From positions 1 to 41,967 of the forward strand of contig NZ_PZJU01000036.1 of NCBI RefSeq assembly GCF_003206715.1: a stretch of 41,967 bases of DNA, read 5' to 3'. Positions 33,747 through 41,934 of this stretch are shown in pieces. The notes below the pieces were generated by a model. It saw only the letters and a program-made list of their open reading frames with translations, was not told where the DNA came from and made no database searches. Origin of the DNA: Salinicola peritrichatus (GTDB lineage: Bacteria > Pseudomonadota > Gammaproteobacteria > Pseudomonadales > Halomonadaceae). The position numbers were made by a program, and so were the translations under genes. The first letter of the stretch is position 1. The number at the start of each line of letters is the position of its first letter.

Positions 33747-34562
33747 TTACTGGTAGAGATGGGCTGGAACGACCGAGATGCACTCATCGCCGGGCAAGCG
33801 TGTGGCCAGGAACCGGGGCAGTGCCATATCGACCCACTGGGCACTGACCGAAGCCAGGGGAAGAGCGATCACGACACGGCTGCCGGGGGCCAACGGGGCC
33901 TGCTCGTGGTTCCAGGCCGCAATTCCCAGTTCGCGTACGTCTCCTTGTGGAGAGACCAGCTGCATGGTGTCGGCGCGGGCATAGGCCGTTTCGTCCAGAT
34001 CGTCGAGCAGCGTGTCGGTCGTCATTCCCGGTTGCCACGTTAGCCGCTCGACACCCAGCGGGGTCCATGCCTCGACCCAATTCGGTGTCTCGCACCAGCC
34101 CATCTGGTCGATATCCTCGATCCGCGGTATCTGCCGCAGGTGGGCCATCAGCCAAGTGGGGTCGACCCGTCCGGGAATGCGTCCTTTATCCAGTTTGGCC
34201 AGGCCTTCCTGCCAGGCTTGCAGGCCATCTGCCACTTCCGGTGCAGCCCATAAGCGAGCCTGCATTGCGAGCCCGTCGAGCTCGGCCACGAGTCGTTGCC
34301 GCCGATGGCGGTCCTCTGCCTCGAGATCGTCGCGCACCACATAAGCGCGGGCCCAGTTCACCGGCATCTCTCGCTCGATCTCCAGCCAGGCGTCCAGCAG
34401 CGTCGGTTCCGGCGATGGGGGCTGATGCCCTTCGACGTCGATAGTGAAGATCGATGCCGGTTCGGTGTCATCCTGGGCATGAGCGTCGCCGGCGACGCTG
34501 CATAGCGCGAGCGCCAGTAGCCAGAGGCTGGCAGATGACAATCGGTTCTGAGGGGTTACCAT
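33747..34562 (-). CDS. yjbG: YjbG/GfcC-family exopolysaccharide protein
   Basis: Periplasmic protein of 271 aa with a signal peptide (about 1-29; cleavage after DAHA). GfcC-family traits: an RLVAELDGLAMQARLWA helix and a C-terminal capsule-related beta-grasp domain (WQPGMTTDTLLDDL, VVIALPLAS). ATG 34562 is chosen for AAGGATGTG upstream and a compact signal peptide; a longer frame to 34601 runs into the dispersed repeat. It is separated from yjbF by about 300 bp containing that repeat, which may alter polarity within the operon. Confidence 0.9.
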   Translation of the reverse strand: MVTPQNRLSSASLWLLALALCSVAGDAHAQDDTEPASIFTIDVEGHQPPSPEPTLLDAWLEIEREMPVNWARAYVVRDDLEAEDRHRRQRLVAELDGLAMQARLWAAPEVADGLQAWQEGLAKLDKGRIPGRVDPTWLMAHLRQIPRIEDIDQMGWCETPNWVEAWTPLGVERLTWQPGMTTDTLLDDLDETAYARADTMQLVSPQGDVRELGIAAWNHEQAPLAPGSRVVIALPLASVSAQWVDMALPRFLATRLPGDECISVVPAHLYQ

Positions 34563-34863
34563 GGGGCGATCACATCCTTGATTGGCTTGAAAACACTGCA
34601 TAAATGCCTGCGCAGTTGAATCGCTGCGTTATGTCCGCCATCCCTGGCGGTCACCGAAGGCCGGCCTGCGGCCGTTTAAATTCGCTCCCGGCGAATTTGT
34701 GCGCGGTGCTCAAAGACTCGCCTAACCCATGTTATGTCTCGCCTTTTGCGCTCCGTGCGCCTTGCGCTTCATTCTGCTCGTCGATTTATTCAGCATTTCC
34801 TTCACGGAAATCCCTGTCTTTTCCCTGTCTTTCCGAATTACCCACTAGCCGTATTGGCTGAGA
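34563..34863. other. Intra-operon spacer yjbF / yjbG filled by a repeat element
   Basis: In a compact operon such as this the spacer would be expected to be a few bases (other junctions: 1-nt overlap and 18 bp). Most of the 301 bp is the hairpin-rich repeat at 34635-34800. Short ORFs on the plus strand here are products of the repeat, not genes. Confidence 0.6.
34635..34800 (+). repeat. Dispersed hairpin-rich repeat, copy B
   Basis: Three perfect hairpins follow one another: CCGCCA-TCCC-TGGCGG (34635-34650), CGGCC-TGC-GGCCG (34662-34674) and AAATTCGC-TCCCG-GCGAATTT (34678-34698). Then comes a segment (34741-34800) that matches the copy at 19-91 over two blocks. The structure resembles mosaic REP/BIME-like elements. 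No transposase is associated, so it would be mobilised in trans or be a non-autonomous relic. Confidence 0.75.
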
Positions 34864-35553
34864 CTACCATGGCCGCGCGATTCGCCACTCGAATGCCGGC
34901 GCCTCGGGCCAGGGCTGCGTTTCGGCCGCCCACAGGCGGCCATCCTCGGGCGATCGCCAGAAGGTACTCGTCGTCACCGCGCCGTCGTCCCAGATGAGCG
35001 TTTCGTGACAAACCTGCAAAGCGCGAGTCATCAGCGGTAGCGTGACGTCCGAGGTGTCCGGTTCGCAGGCGAGGGTGGCCTCGGCCTGGCCCTGGTGGAC
35101 GTAACCGTCCGCCGTTTTCCACTCTCGCGAGACACGATAAGTGGTCCGCCCCGAGAGTGTCCGCCAGGGTAATCCCTGGCCATCGTTGTCGCCCGCGTCG
35201 CTGATTCGCGTGTCGATCAGGTCTTCTTCAAGCCCCGCGGTACTTTTCAGGTAGCCGTCTTGCATGGTGACGGTCGAACTGTCGGCAAACTGCCAGTACG
35301 TCGTGTCGCCGGCCTGTTCGGCCAGGATGATCAGTCCGCCGTTGCCGTTGACTTCCAGGTCGAGAGAGGCGTATTCGGTCGCTTCGGCCTGGGCGCTGAT
35401 ATCCTCGTCGCCGGCACCTTCGAGCAGACTATTGACCGAAGGGCCCCGGCCGAGCGTACAGCCAGCCGTGGACATCGCTATGACGCAGGCCGACAGACGA
35501 AAGAAGACCGCCCGAAGGCGGCCTTCCAGGCAGTAATGACGTACCGCTGTCAT
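34864..35553 (-). CDS. yjbF: YjbF-family exopolysaccharide lipoprotein
   Basis: A 229-residue lipoprotein: signal segment and lipobox STAGC with lipidated C32. The remainder is a soluble beta-rich domain (YASLDLEVNGNGGLIILAEQ, DTTYWQFADSSTVTMQDGYL, LPWRTLSGRTTYRVSREWKT) typical of YjbF/GfcB. The ATG shares one base with the yjbE stop (TAATG), indicating translational coupling. Probably located in the outer membrane with YjbH. Confidence 0.92.
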   Translation of the reverse strand: MTAVRHYCLEGRLRAVFFRLSACVIAMSTAGCTLGRGPSVNSLLEGAGDEDISAQAEATEYASLDLEVNGNGGLIILAEQAGDTTYWQFADSSTVTMQDGYLKSTAGLEEDLIDTRISDAGDNDGQGLPWRTLSGRTTYRVSREWKTADGYVHQGQAEATLACEPDTSDVTLPLMTRALQVCHETLIWDDGAVTTSTFWRSPEDGRLWAAETQPWPEAPAFEWRIARPW

Positions 35554-35792
35554 TACCGGGTCCCGGTCGTACCGGTCGTGCCGGTAGTTCCAGTACCGCT
35601 CGTGCCATCGCTACCACCCGCGACAGCCAAGGCGCCGACCGATGACGCCGCCGCACTAACGGCAACAGCGGATGCTGCCGTAGCACTGGCGGCGCTACCG
35701 GCACCGGCGGCGTGGCCGATCGCCACTTCCTGGGCGGTGGCAACTGAAGAGACAGCCATTAAAGCGACTGCCATGATGGCCAGTTTCTTCAT
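35553..35792 (-). CDS. yjbE: YjbE, small secreted exopolysaccharide-associated protein
   Basis: A 79-residue protein with signal peptide (1-20), an Ala/Ser/Val-rich middle (ASATAASAVAVSAAASSVGA) and a Gly/Thr repeat tail (GTGTTGTTGTTGT), the same layout as E. coli YjbE. AGGAGG lies 6 nt before the ATG. First gene of the yjbEFGH operon. The biochemical role is unknown; composition suggests an exported structural or matrix peptide. Confidence 0.9.
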   Translation of the reverse strand: MKKLAIMAVALMAVSSVATAQEVAIGHAAGAGSAASATAASAVAVSAAASSVGALAVAGGSDGTSGTGTTGTTGTTGTR

Positions 35793-35807
35793 AAGTACCT
35801 CCTAAAT

Positions 35808-35841
35808 GTTGGTTAAACCAACGGATGTGGTCCGAAGACCA
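35808..35841 (-). promoter_or_regulatory. Structured yjbE leader: UUCG hairpin plus palindrome before the SD
   Basis: Reading the minus strand, TGGTC-TTCG-GACCA (35841-35828) makes a cUUCGg tetraloop hairpin. It is followed by GTTGGTT-T-AACCAAC (35822-35808), which ends 4 nt before the AGGAGG of yjbE. The second may fold in RNA (5-bp stem) or act as a 15-bp DNA palindrome. Both would sit in the short 5' leader if the promoter at 35859-35889 is used. Confidence 0.5.
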
Positions 35842-35858
35842 TCTACATTCTTACCAAT

Positions 35859-35889
35859 ATTATGCGTCGCGGCAATTACAACTTGTCAA
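35859..35889 (-). promoter_or_regulatory. Candidate sigma-70 promoter of yjbEFGH
   Basis: On the minus strand a perfect -35 TTGACA (35889-35884) and -10 CATAAT (35864-35859) are 19 bp apart, slightly longer than optimal. A start near 35852 would give a leader of about 60 nt containing the two hairpins. Confidence 0.5.
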
Positions 35890-36612
35890 TTCATTTTCCT
35901 GAATGCCATGAAATTGTCTTTTTGGAGATATCTAGTCGCAATGCACTGATGAGTCACAAGTAAACTTCGGTTTTGTACAAAGTGGTGCAAGCTCGCGTGT
36001 TTGGCGACAGTTGATTGTTTGTTTATGAAAGCAAAGAAAACATTTCGTAAAAAACAAACTTTAAATGTCAGGGAACAGCGACAGGTTGGCTCGAGGAAGA
36101 AATAGAGAGAGTGGCGGGGCGTTGAGCTTCGAGGAGTGCTGAACCAACTTAGCGGATTTTCTATCTCATTGATTTACTACGAAAGGCTTAGATAAGCCGC
36201 ATGCGGGGAGTTGGGCATGAGTTTCGGCTAGGTCAAAGGCTTACCCGATCTGCGTAAACTAAGGTTAATTTTGTATATTATATTTTTAATATGTATCTGA
36301 ATGTACTTTAACTGCGTTAATAATCCTAGGGAATCCGCATTGGGTTGTCGCAAATACGTCACACTTCTACGCTATCTCTGGTTCTGCGAAATGCGTAAGA
36401 AAATGGCGTTTTGTCGCATTGACGACATGGGATGTCAGTTAATGTAACGTAATTGTTATGGCTTTGTTGTCTTTTTATTAACTTGGCATGTAATTCGCAT
36501 TGCTTGAATTGTTTATCGCTCCCGATAAGGATTGGTGAGCTTTTCGAGCCGACACTTAGTGCGGCTTCCAAGTTTATTTAATGGGCTTCGGGGAATGCCG
36601 TTATTACCTTGG

Positions 36613-36624
36613 GGCGGTAGCGTG
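36613..36624 (+). promoter_or_regulatory. ops element (RfaH recruitment site) in the wza leader
   Basis: GGCGGTAGCGTG matches the ops core of enterobacterial RfaH-controlled operons exactly; it lies on the coding strand 108 bp before the wza ATG. The part upstream (TTACCTTGGGGCGGTAG) resembles a JUMPstart sequence end. RfaH, whose gene is at 192-728, loads at such paused sites and carries polymerase through long polysaccharide operons. The promoter must lie upstream of 36613, but I cannot assign it. Confidence 0.85.
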
Positions 36625-36731
36625 TTTAAAATTTTTATCAAATAAAGATATAGGGTCTTATTTATTACGCGGCGTCGGATCGAATGCGCGGCCGGCGCCC
36701 GGCTGGGACGACGAATAAGGTATCAATACGG

Positions 36732-37922
36732 ATGATGCGATTGCATGGCGGTAGGTGGAGTGCGGCTTGCGCCGGCGTTTCGTTATTGATTGGATTGACG
36801 GGATGTGCCTTCGCTCCCGGCGGCCATATCGACTACGACACCGATTCTGCACCCATCGACGACCTGGTCGATGTGGAGCCGATCACGCTGGGATTGGTGC
36901 GTACCCAGCAGACGATGAGCGCCGATGCCGGTGCGGACGGTACCGCACAGACCGCTGGACTGGATCCGAGAGCTCTGGATCGAGCGGTTGCCGATGCCAG
37001 GCAGACGGGGGCGAGTCGCAATTACGATTATCGTATCGGCGCCGGTGACGTGCTCTCGGTTACCGTCTATGACCATCCGGAACTGACGATTCCCGCGGGT
37101 GGCGAGCGCCCCAGCGAAGAGTCGGGCAGCACCGTCGAGAGTGACGGCACCATCTTTTATCCCTATGTCGGTCGCGTTCCGGTGGCCGGCCGGACCGTCG
37201 AGGCGGTTCGAGCCGAGCTGCAACGTCGATTGGCGAGCTACATCACCGAGCCCCAGGTCGACGTCAGGGTGGCCGGCTTCAACTCGCAGAAAGTCTATGT
37301 GACGGGGCAGGTCGATTCACCGGGGGTAATGGCCATCACCAACGTGCCGCTGACGGTACTGGATGCCATCAACCTGGCAGGGGGGCTCGATACCCAGGCC
37401 AATTGGCACGACGTGGTATTGACCCGTGGCGACGAGACATTTCATGTCGATGTCTACGACATGCTGCAAAAGGGAGAGTTACAACAGAATCGGCTGTTGC
37501 AGGATGGGGATGTGCTGCATGTGCCGGATTTGGGTGACCAGAAAGTCTTCGTCATGGGCGAGGTCATGGACCCGGTTTCCCTGCCGATGGGCAACTCACG
37601 CTTGTCGCTGACCGACGCCTTGTCCCAGGCCGGCGGGATGGACGAGGCCCAGGCCGATGCCAAGGGCATTTTCGTCATTCGCCAGGCATCGCCGGACAGC
37701 GGCAAGCTCGCCACGGTCTATCAACTCGACGCACGTAACGCGACGGCGCTGGTTCTGGGAACCCAGTTCATGCTTCAGCCGACCGACATCGTCTACGTGA
37801 CGGCGGCGCCGCTCAGTCGTTGGAACCGCGTCGTCAACCAGCTGACACCGACCATCACCTCTGTCTATCAGGTGACGCGTGCAACACGCGATTTCGACGA
37901 ACTCCGGGATTCCAACAACTGA
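36732..37922 (+). CDS. wza: Outer-membrane polysaccharide export lipoprotein Wza
   Basis: Octameric outer-membrane channel for capsule/exopolysaccharide export. The 396-residue form has a lipobox GLTGC with lipidated C25, a polysaccharide-export domain (YRIGAGDVLSVTVYDHPELT, DGTIFYPYVGRVPVAGRTVE, SYITEPQVDVRV) and two SLBB-type repeats (KVYVTGQVDSPGVMAITNVP and KVFVMGEVMDPVSLPMGN). The C-terminus has the amphipathic barrel-helix WNRVVNQLTPTI. ATG 36732 places the signal peptide at residues 1-24; an in-frame ATG 36684 adds 16 residues and is unlikely. Full ops leader upstream. wzb follows after 1 bp. Confidence 0.94.
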   Translation: MMRLHGGRWSAACAGVSLLIGLTGCAFAPGGHIDYDTDSAPIDDLVDVEPITLGLVRTQQTMSADAGADGTAQTAGLDPRALDRAVADARQTGASRNYDYRIGAGDVLSVTVYDHPELTIPAGGERPSEESGSTVESDGTIFYPYVGRVPVAGRTVEAVRAELQRRLASYITEPQVDVRVAGFNSQKVYVTGQVDSPGVMAITNVPLTVLDAINLAGGLDTQANWHDVVLTRGDETFHVDVYDMLQKGELQQNRLLQDGDVLHVPDLGDQKVFVMGEVMDPVSLPMGNSRLSLTDALSQAGGMDEAQADAKGIFVIRQASPDSGKLATVYQLDARNATALVLGTQFMLQPTDIVYVTAAPLSRWNRVVNQLTPTITSVYQVTRATRDFDELRDSNN

Positions 37923-37923
37923 G

Positions 37924-38361
37924 ATGTTTGATCGCATATTGGTGCTGTGCACCGGCAATGTCTGCCGCAGCCCGGTCGCGGAGGCGTTGCTCAAGCAGCG
38001 TTTTCCAGCCAAGCGCATCGCTTCCGCGGGGCTGGGGGCATTGGTCGGAGAGGGCGTGGATGCGCGGGCGAGAGCGCTCGCCGAGGCCGACGGACTGGAT
38101 GTCGGCGGGCACGTCGCGCGCCAGGTCGATGAAACCATGCTGCGGGAAGCGGATCTCGTGCTGGTGATGAGCGATGGCCAACGCCGCGCGATCGCCGAGC
38201 ATTTTCCCTCGGCTTCGGGCAAGACCATGCTGTTCGCCCGTTGGCTCGACGAGACCGAGGTGCCCGATCCCTACCGCAAGAGCGAAAGCGCTTTCGAGCA
38301 TGTCCATCAACTGCTGGTACGCGCGGCTGATAGCTGGATAGGCAAGATGCCGGACCGATGA
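37924..38361 (+). CDS. wzb: Low-molecular-weight protein-tyrosine phosphatase Wzb
   Basis: Dephosphorylates the tyrosine-rich tail of Wzc, allowing cycling of polymer export. The active-site loop is CTGNVCRS (nucleophile C9, R15 of CX5R) and the general acid is D115 in VPDPYRKS. The 145-aa length matches Wzb/Etp. The start codon lies 1 nt after the wza stop; ATG 37924 is fixed by the catalytic loop at residue 9. Confidence 0.95.
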   Translation: MFDRILVLCTGNVCRSPVAEALLKQRFPAKRIASAGLGALVGEGVDARARALAEADGLDVGGHVARQVDETMLREADLVLVMSDGQRRAIAEHFPSASGKTMLFARWLDETEVPDPYRKSESAFEHVHQLLVRAADSWIGKMPDR

Positions 38362-38380
38362 AAGGATGCAACGACCACAC

Positions 38381-40585
38381 ATGACTACGACTGCCTCATC
38401 GACAATGCCCGTCGCCCGCAATCACGAAGAGATCGATATTCGGCGACTGCTGGGTATCTTGCTGGATTACAAGAAGTGGATACTGCTGAGCGTAATCGGG
38501 TTCGCGCTGATCGGATTGGTCTACGTGTCGTTGGCGACACCGATCTATCGTGCCGATGCGTTGGTGCAGATCGAGAGCGCGGCGCCGGGCAACAATCCGT
38601 TGAAGGAAGTCTCCACGCTGTTGGGGCAGGAGCCGCCGACGCTCTCCGAGATCGAGATCATTCAGTCGCGCATGGTATTGGGGCAAGCGGTCGATCTGCT
38701 CAATCTCGATATCAACGTCTCGCCGGTGAGCGTGCCGGTGATCGGTACCTTCCTGCAGCGTCAGGGCATCGGGCGCCCCGGTTTCGCCGAACACTGGGGT
38801 TACGCCTTCAGCGGCGAGTCGGTGGCGGTCAGCGAAATGCCGGCTGCGGATCAGTATCTGGGGCAGACCTTCAGGCTCGAGGTGATCGATAGCTACAGCT
38901 ATCGACTATTCGACGAGGACGGCGATGCGTTGGGTACCGGAAAGGTCGGCGAACTGAGCACCTTTCTGGATGGTGGCCTGTCGATGCGGGTGACCTCGAT
39001 CGACGCGCCCGCGGGGGCCGAATTCGATGTCCAGCATATCCCGCGTCTGGCGGCGATCAACGGCTTGCGGGGGCGCTTCGCGGTGGCCGAGGCCGGCAGC
39101 GAAACGGGCATTCTGAGTTGGAGTCTGACCGGAACCGATCCCGCCGAAACCCAGAAGACGCTCAATACCATCGCCGACATCTACTACTCCCAGAACGTCC
39201 AGCGCCAGTCCGAGGAGGCTCGCAAGAGCCTCGAGTTCCTCAACACCCAGGTGCCGGAGATCCGCAAGCAGGTCAATCAGGCCGAGGAGAAGCTCAACGC
39301 CTACCGTGAATCGAAGGACAGCGTGGATCTGTCGATGGAGACCCAGTCGGTGCTGGACCGCATCGTCAATCTGGAGTCCCAGCTCAACGAACTGGAGATG
39401 AACGAAGCGGAGATCGCACAGCGTTTCACCAAGAGCCATCCGACCTATCAGGCGCTGCTCGAGAAGAAGGCCCAGCTTCAGCGCGAGCGTGAGAACCTCA
39501 ACCAGCAGGTCAAGCAACTACCCCAGACCCAGCAGGAAATCCTGCGTTTGCAGCGTGACGTCGAGGTCAATAACGAGATCTACGTACAGCTGTTGAACAA
39601 GGTGCAGGAGACCAAGATCGCCGAGGCGAGCACCGTCGGTAACGTGCGCATTCTGGACCATGCCCAGGCGCAGCCGGCGCCGGTGGCGCCCAACAAGCCG
39701 TTGCTGATGGCGGTGGCGATCATCGTCGGTCTAATCGTGGGTGTGGCGGCGGTCTTCCTGCGCGCCATGTTCAATCGCGGCATCGAAACCCAGGAGCAGA
39801 TCGAGGAACTCGGATTGCCGGTCTATGCCACCGTGCCGCTCTCCGACGAGCAGAGCAAGCTCAACCGCAGCCGGGTGAAGCGCAAGTCGCCCGCCGGGCG
39901 CAGCTATCCGGCCGGGCTATTGGCGGCGCGCAACCCGGCGGACGTTTCGGTCGAGGCGCTGCGTGGCCTGCGCACCAGCCTGCATTTCGCCATGCTGGAG
40001 GCGAGCGACAATCGTCTGATGATCACCGGGCCCAGCCCGAATGTCGGCAAGAGTTTCATCAGCGTGAACCTGGCGGCAGTCTGTGCCCAGAGCGGCCAGC
40101 GGGTACTGATCGTCGACGCCGACATGCGCAAGGGGCATGTCCATAGTGTGTTCGACGCGGATTCCGCGAACGGGCTCAGCGACTACCTGGCCGGAAAATT
40201 GCCGCTGGAGAGCGTGATCCGTGACGTCGAGGGTTTCGACAGCCTGGATTACGTGGCTCGCGGCATGGTGCCGCCCAATCCCTCCGAGCTGCTGATGAAT
40301 GCGCGTTTCAGTGAGTTCATGACCGCTGTGAGTGAACGCTACGATCTGGTGATCATCGATTCGCCACCGATTCTGGCGGTGACCGATGCGGCCATTATCG
40401 GCAAGCAGGCGGGAACGACCCTGATGCTGGCGCGCTTCCAGCTCAACCCGGTCAAGGAGCTCGAGCTGGCCGTCAATCGCCTGAGAACGGCGGGAGTGGA
40501 ACCGCGCGGTGCGATTCTCAACGCGGTGGAGCGCAAGGCGGCCACCGAATACGGCTACGGCTACTACCACTATAGCTACAAGTGA
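38381..40585 (+). CDS. wzc: Polysaccharide co-polymerase / BY tyrosine kinase Wzc
   Basis: Inner-membrane protein of 734 aa controlling polymerisation and export. N-terminal Wzz domain (EEIDIRRLLGILLDYKKWIL, TM near 30-52), long periplasmic coiled-coil region (about 270-400), second TM (LLMAVAIIVGLIVGVAAVFL) and cytoplasmic BY-kinase: Walker A GPSPNVGKS (about 550-558), Walker A' VLIVDADMRKG, Walker B LVIIDSPP. The tail EYGYGYYHYSYK carries six tyrosines, the autophosphorylation cluster opposed by Wzb. ATG 38381 suits the family start; ATG 38366 would sit almost on its own SD. The stop overlaps the start region of wzx. Confidence 0.94.
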   Translation: MTTTASSTMPVARNHEEIDIRRLLGILLDYKKWILLSVIGFALIGLVYVSLATPIYRADALVQIESAAPGNNPLKEVSTLLGQEPPTLSEIEIIQSRMVLGQAVDLLNLDINVSPVSVPVIGTFLQRQGIGRPGFAEHWGYAFSGESVAVSEMPAADQYLGQTFRLEVIDSYSYRLFDEDGDALGTGKVGELSTFLDGGLSMRVTSIDAPAGAEFDVQHIPRLAAINGLRGRFAVAEAGSETGILSWSLTGTDPAETQKTLNTIADIYYSQNVQRQSEEARKSLEFLNTQVPEIRKQVNQAEEKLNAYRESKDSVDLSMETQSVLDRIVNLESQLNELEMNEAEIAQRFTKSHPTYQALLEKKAQLQRERENLNQQVKQLPQTQQEILRLQRDVEVNNEIYVQLLNKVQETKIAEASTVGNVRILDHAQAQPAPVAPNKPLLMAVAIIVGLIVGVAAVFLRAMFNRGIETQEQIEELGLPVYATVPLSDEQSKLNRSRVKRKSPAGRSYPAGLLAARNPADVSVEALRGLRTSLHFAMLEASDNRLMITGPSPNVGKSFISVNLAAVCAQSGQRVLIVDADMRKGHVHSVFDADSANGLSDYLAGKLPLESVIRDVEGFDSLDYVARGMVPPNPSELLMNARFSEFMTAVSERYDLVIIDSPPILAVTDAAIIGKQAGTTLMLARFQLNPVKELELAVNRLRTAGVEPRGAILNAVERKAATEYGYGYYHYSYK

Positions 40586-40590
40586 ACGGC

Positions 40591-41934
40591 ATGAACCGGA
40601 CATTGACGACAGGCTGGCACCGCCGGGTTGCCTCTCGACTGCGGGGGGACCTGTTCCTGTCACTATGTCGAACCTTCGCCGCCCGGGGCATTGCCGCGCT
40701 CGGCACGATTTTCCTGGGCGTGGTCCTGGGCCGTCTCTACGGGCCCCAGGGGGTTGGGATCTTCGCTCTGGCCCAGAGCGTGATATTCGGCGCCGGTATC
40801 ATCGCTTGCTACGGACTGAATGGCGCGCTGATGCGCTATGTCAGTCAGGACAACGATAGCCCCGACATCATGCGCTACTTGCGCTGGGCGATGTTGCGCT
40901 CCATCGGCTTGAGCCTGTTGCTTGGCGCGTTGGTAGGAACCCTGCGTCATCCCATTGCCAGTGTTTTCGATTCGCCGGATCTCGCGGGATTGCTGGTCGC
41001 CATCGCACTTGCCATTCCCGCCTTCACGCTTTCCTTCGTGCTGTCGGGCTTTCTCAAGGGCGTCGGTATGCCGGCACGTGCCAGCCTGCAGGAGAATGGG
41101 TCGATTTCGTTATGGGCGGCGATCTGTACCGTCGTCTTCGTGGCAGTCGATGACTCGCGTTCCATTTCCCAGGCGGGGTGGGGATTCTGCCTGGCTGCAT
41201 GGCTGGTCTGCGCCCAAGGGGGATTCCATACCTGGCGCTGGTTGTATCGGCATCCGCATGTCAGGCGTGCCGGAAGAGCGGATCGAGCAGCCCCGCCGTC
41301 GAAGGGGGCGTTCTTCTCCACGGCGCAGAGTTTCATCATGCTCAATATGTCCATGTTCCTGCAGCAGGTACTGGGTATGTTGATCGCCGGCGCGCTGTTG
41401 AGCCACAGCGACCTGGGGCTATTCAAGTCCGCCGAACGTGTCGGCATGATCATCAGCTTCATTCTGCTGGTCATCAACGCGGTGTTTCCACCACGTTTCG
41501 CCAAACTCTTTCACCAAGGTAAACATGCTGCGCTCGAGCGTCTGGCCCGGCAGAGCTCCTTGGTAGCGACCACCATGGCGCTGCCGGCGGCGATCCTCTG
41601 TTTCGTCTTTCCCGAGTGGGTACTGGGCTGGTTCGGAGCCGAGTTCCACCAGGCTGCCAATCTGCTGCGAATTATCGTCATCGGTCATCTGATCAATGTG
41701 GCGACTGGCTCCGTGGCTTTTCTGCTGACCATGACGGGGCGCGAAAAGCTGATGCGTAACATCACCTTGATTTGCAGCGGGCTGGGGGTGTTGGCCTTTC
41801 TTCTATTGATTCCTCTGTTCGGAGCGCTGGGCGCGGCGATGTCCCTGGCATTGGTGCTGGCGCTGCAGAATATCGTGGCGGCGTTGTTCGTATGGAAAGA
41901 GATGAGGATCGTCATGCTGCCGATCCGGTTGTGA
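40591..41934 (+). CDS. wzx: Polysaccharide flippase, Wzx-like (MOP superfamily)
   Basis: A 447-residue protein with about 12-14 hydrophobic segments from residue 30 to the end. The N-terminal RGIAALGTIFLGVVLGRLYG and FALAQSVIFG and the C-terminal TGREKLMRNITLICSGLGVL and FGALGAAMSLAL are typical of lipid-linked repeat-unit flippases. It is the fourth gene of the wza operon; a GTG at 40582 overlapping the wzc stop is an alternative start. The window ends 33 bp later, so glycosyltransferases and the polymerase presumably follow outside. Confidence 0.88.
   Translation: MNRTLTTGWHRRVASRLRGDLFLSLCRTFAARGIAALGTIFLGVVLGRLYGPQGVGIFALAQSVIFGAGIIACYGLNGALMRYVSQDNDSPDIMRYLRWAMLRSIGLSLLLGALVGTLRHPIASVFDSPDLAGLLVAIALAIPAFTLSFVLSGFLKGVGMPARASLQENGSISLWAAICTVVFVAVDDSRSISQAGWGFCLAAWLVCAQGGFHTWRWLYRHPHVRRAGRADRAAPPSKGAFFSTAQSFIMLNMSMFLQQVLGMLIAGALLSHSDLGLFKSAERVGMIISFILLVINAVFPPRFAKLFHQGKHAALERLARQSSLVATTMALPAAILCFVFPEWVLGWFGAEFHQAANLLRIIVIGHLINVATGSVAFLLTMTGREKLMRNITLICSGLGVLAFLLLIPLFGALGAAMSLALVLALQNIVAALFVWKEMRIVMLPIRL

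Larger units (their letters stand above)
35793..36731. other. AT-rich divergent control region yjbE / wza
   Basis: About 940 bp, clearly more AT-rich than the flanking genes, with many A/T runs (for example 36263-36295 and 36640-36665). It contains the yjbE promoter and leader hairpins, and the ops element of wza. No credible gene is present. Such composition is a likely binding target of the MvaT protein encoded at 9106 (inference). Confidence 0.65.

Noticed and set aside
34604-34997. Small plus-strand ORFs rich in Pro, Ser and Cys
   Set aside because: They lie in the dispersed repeat and the antisense of yjbF; no coding signals.
35603-35620. Near-ops sequence GGTGGTAGCGAT on the minus strand inside yjbE
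   Set aside because: It differs at two positions and is explained by Gly-Gly-Ser-Asp codons in coding sequence.
36484-36503. TGGCAT and TTGC suggesting a sigma-54 promoter upstream of wza
   Set aside because: The gap is 10 bp instead of 5, which is incompatible with sigma-54 spacing.
36359-36571. 70-codon minus-strand ORF in the AT-rich region
   Set aside because: It starts with TTG, has no SD, and its composition follows the non-coding region.
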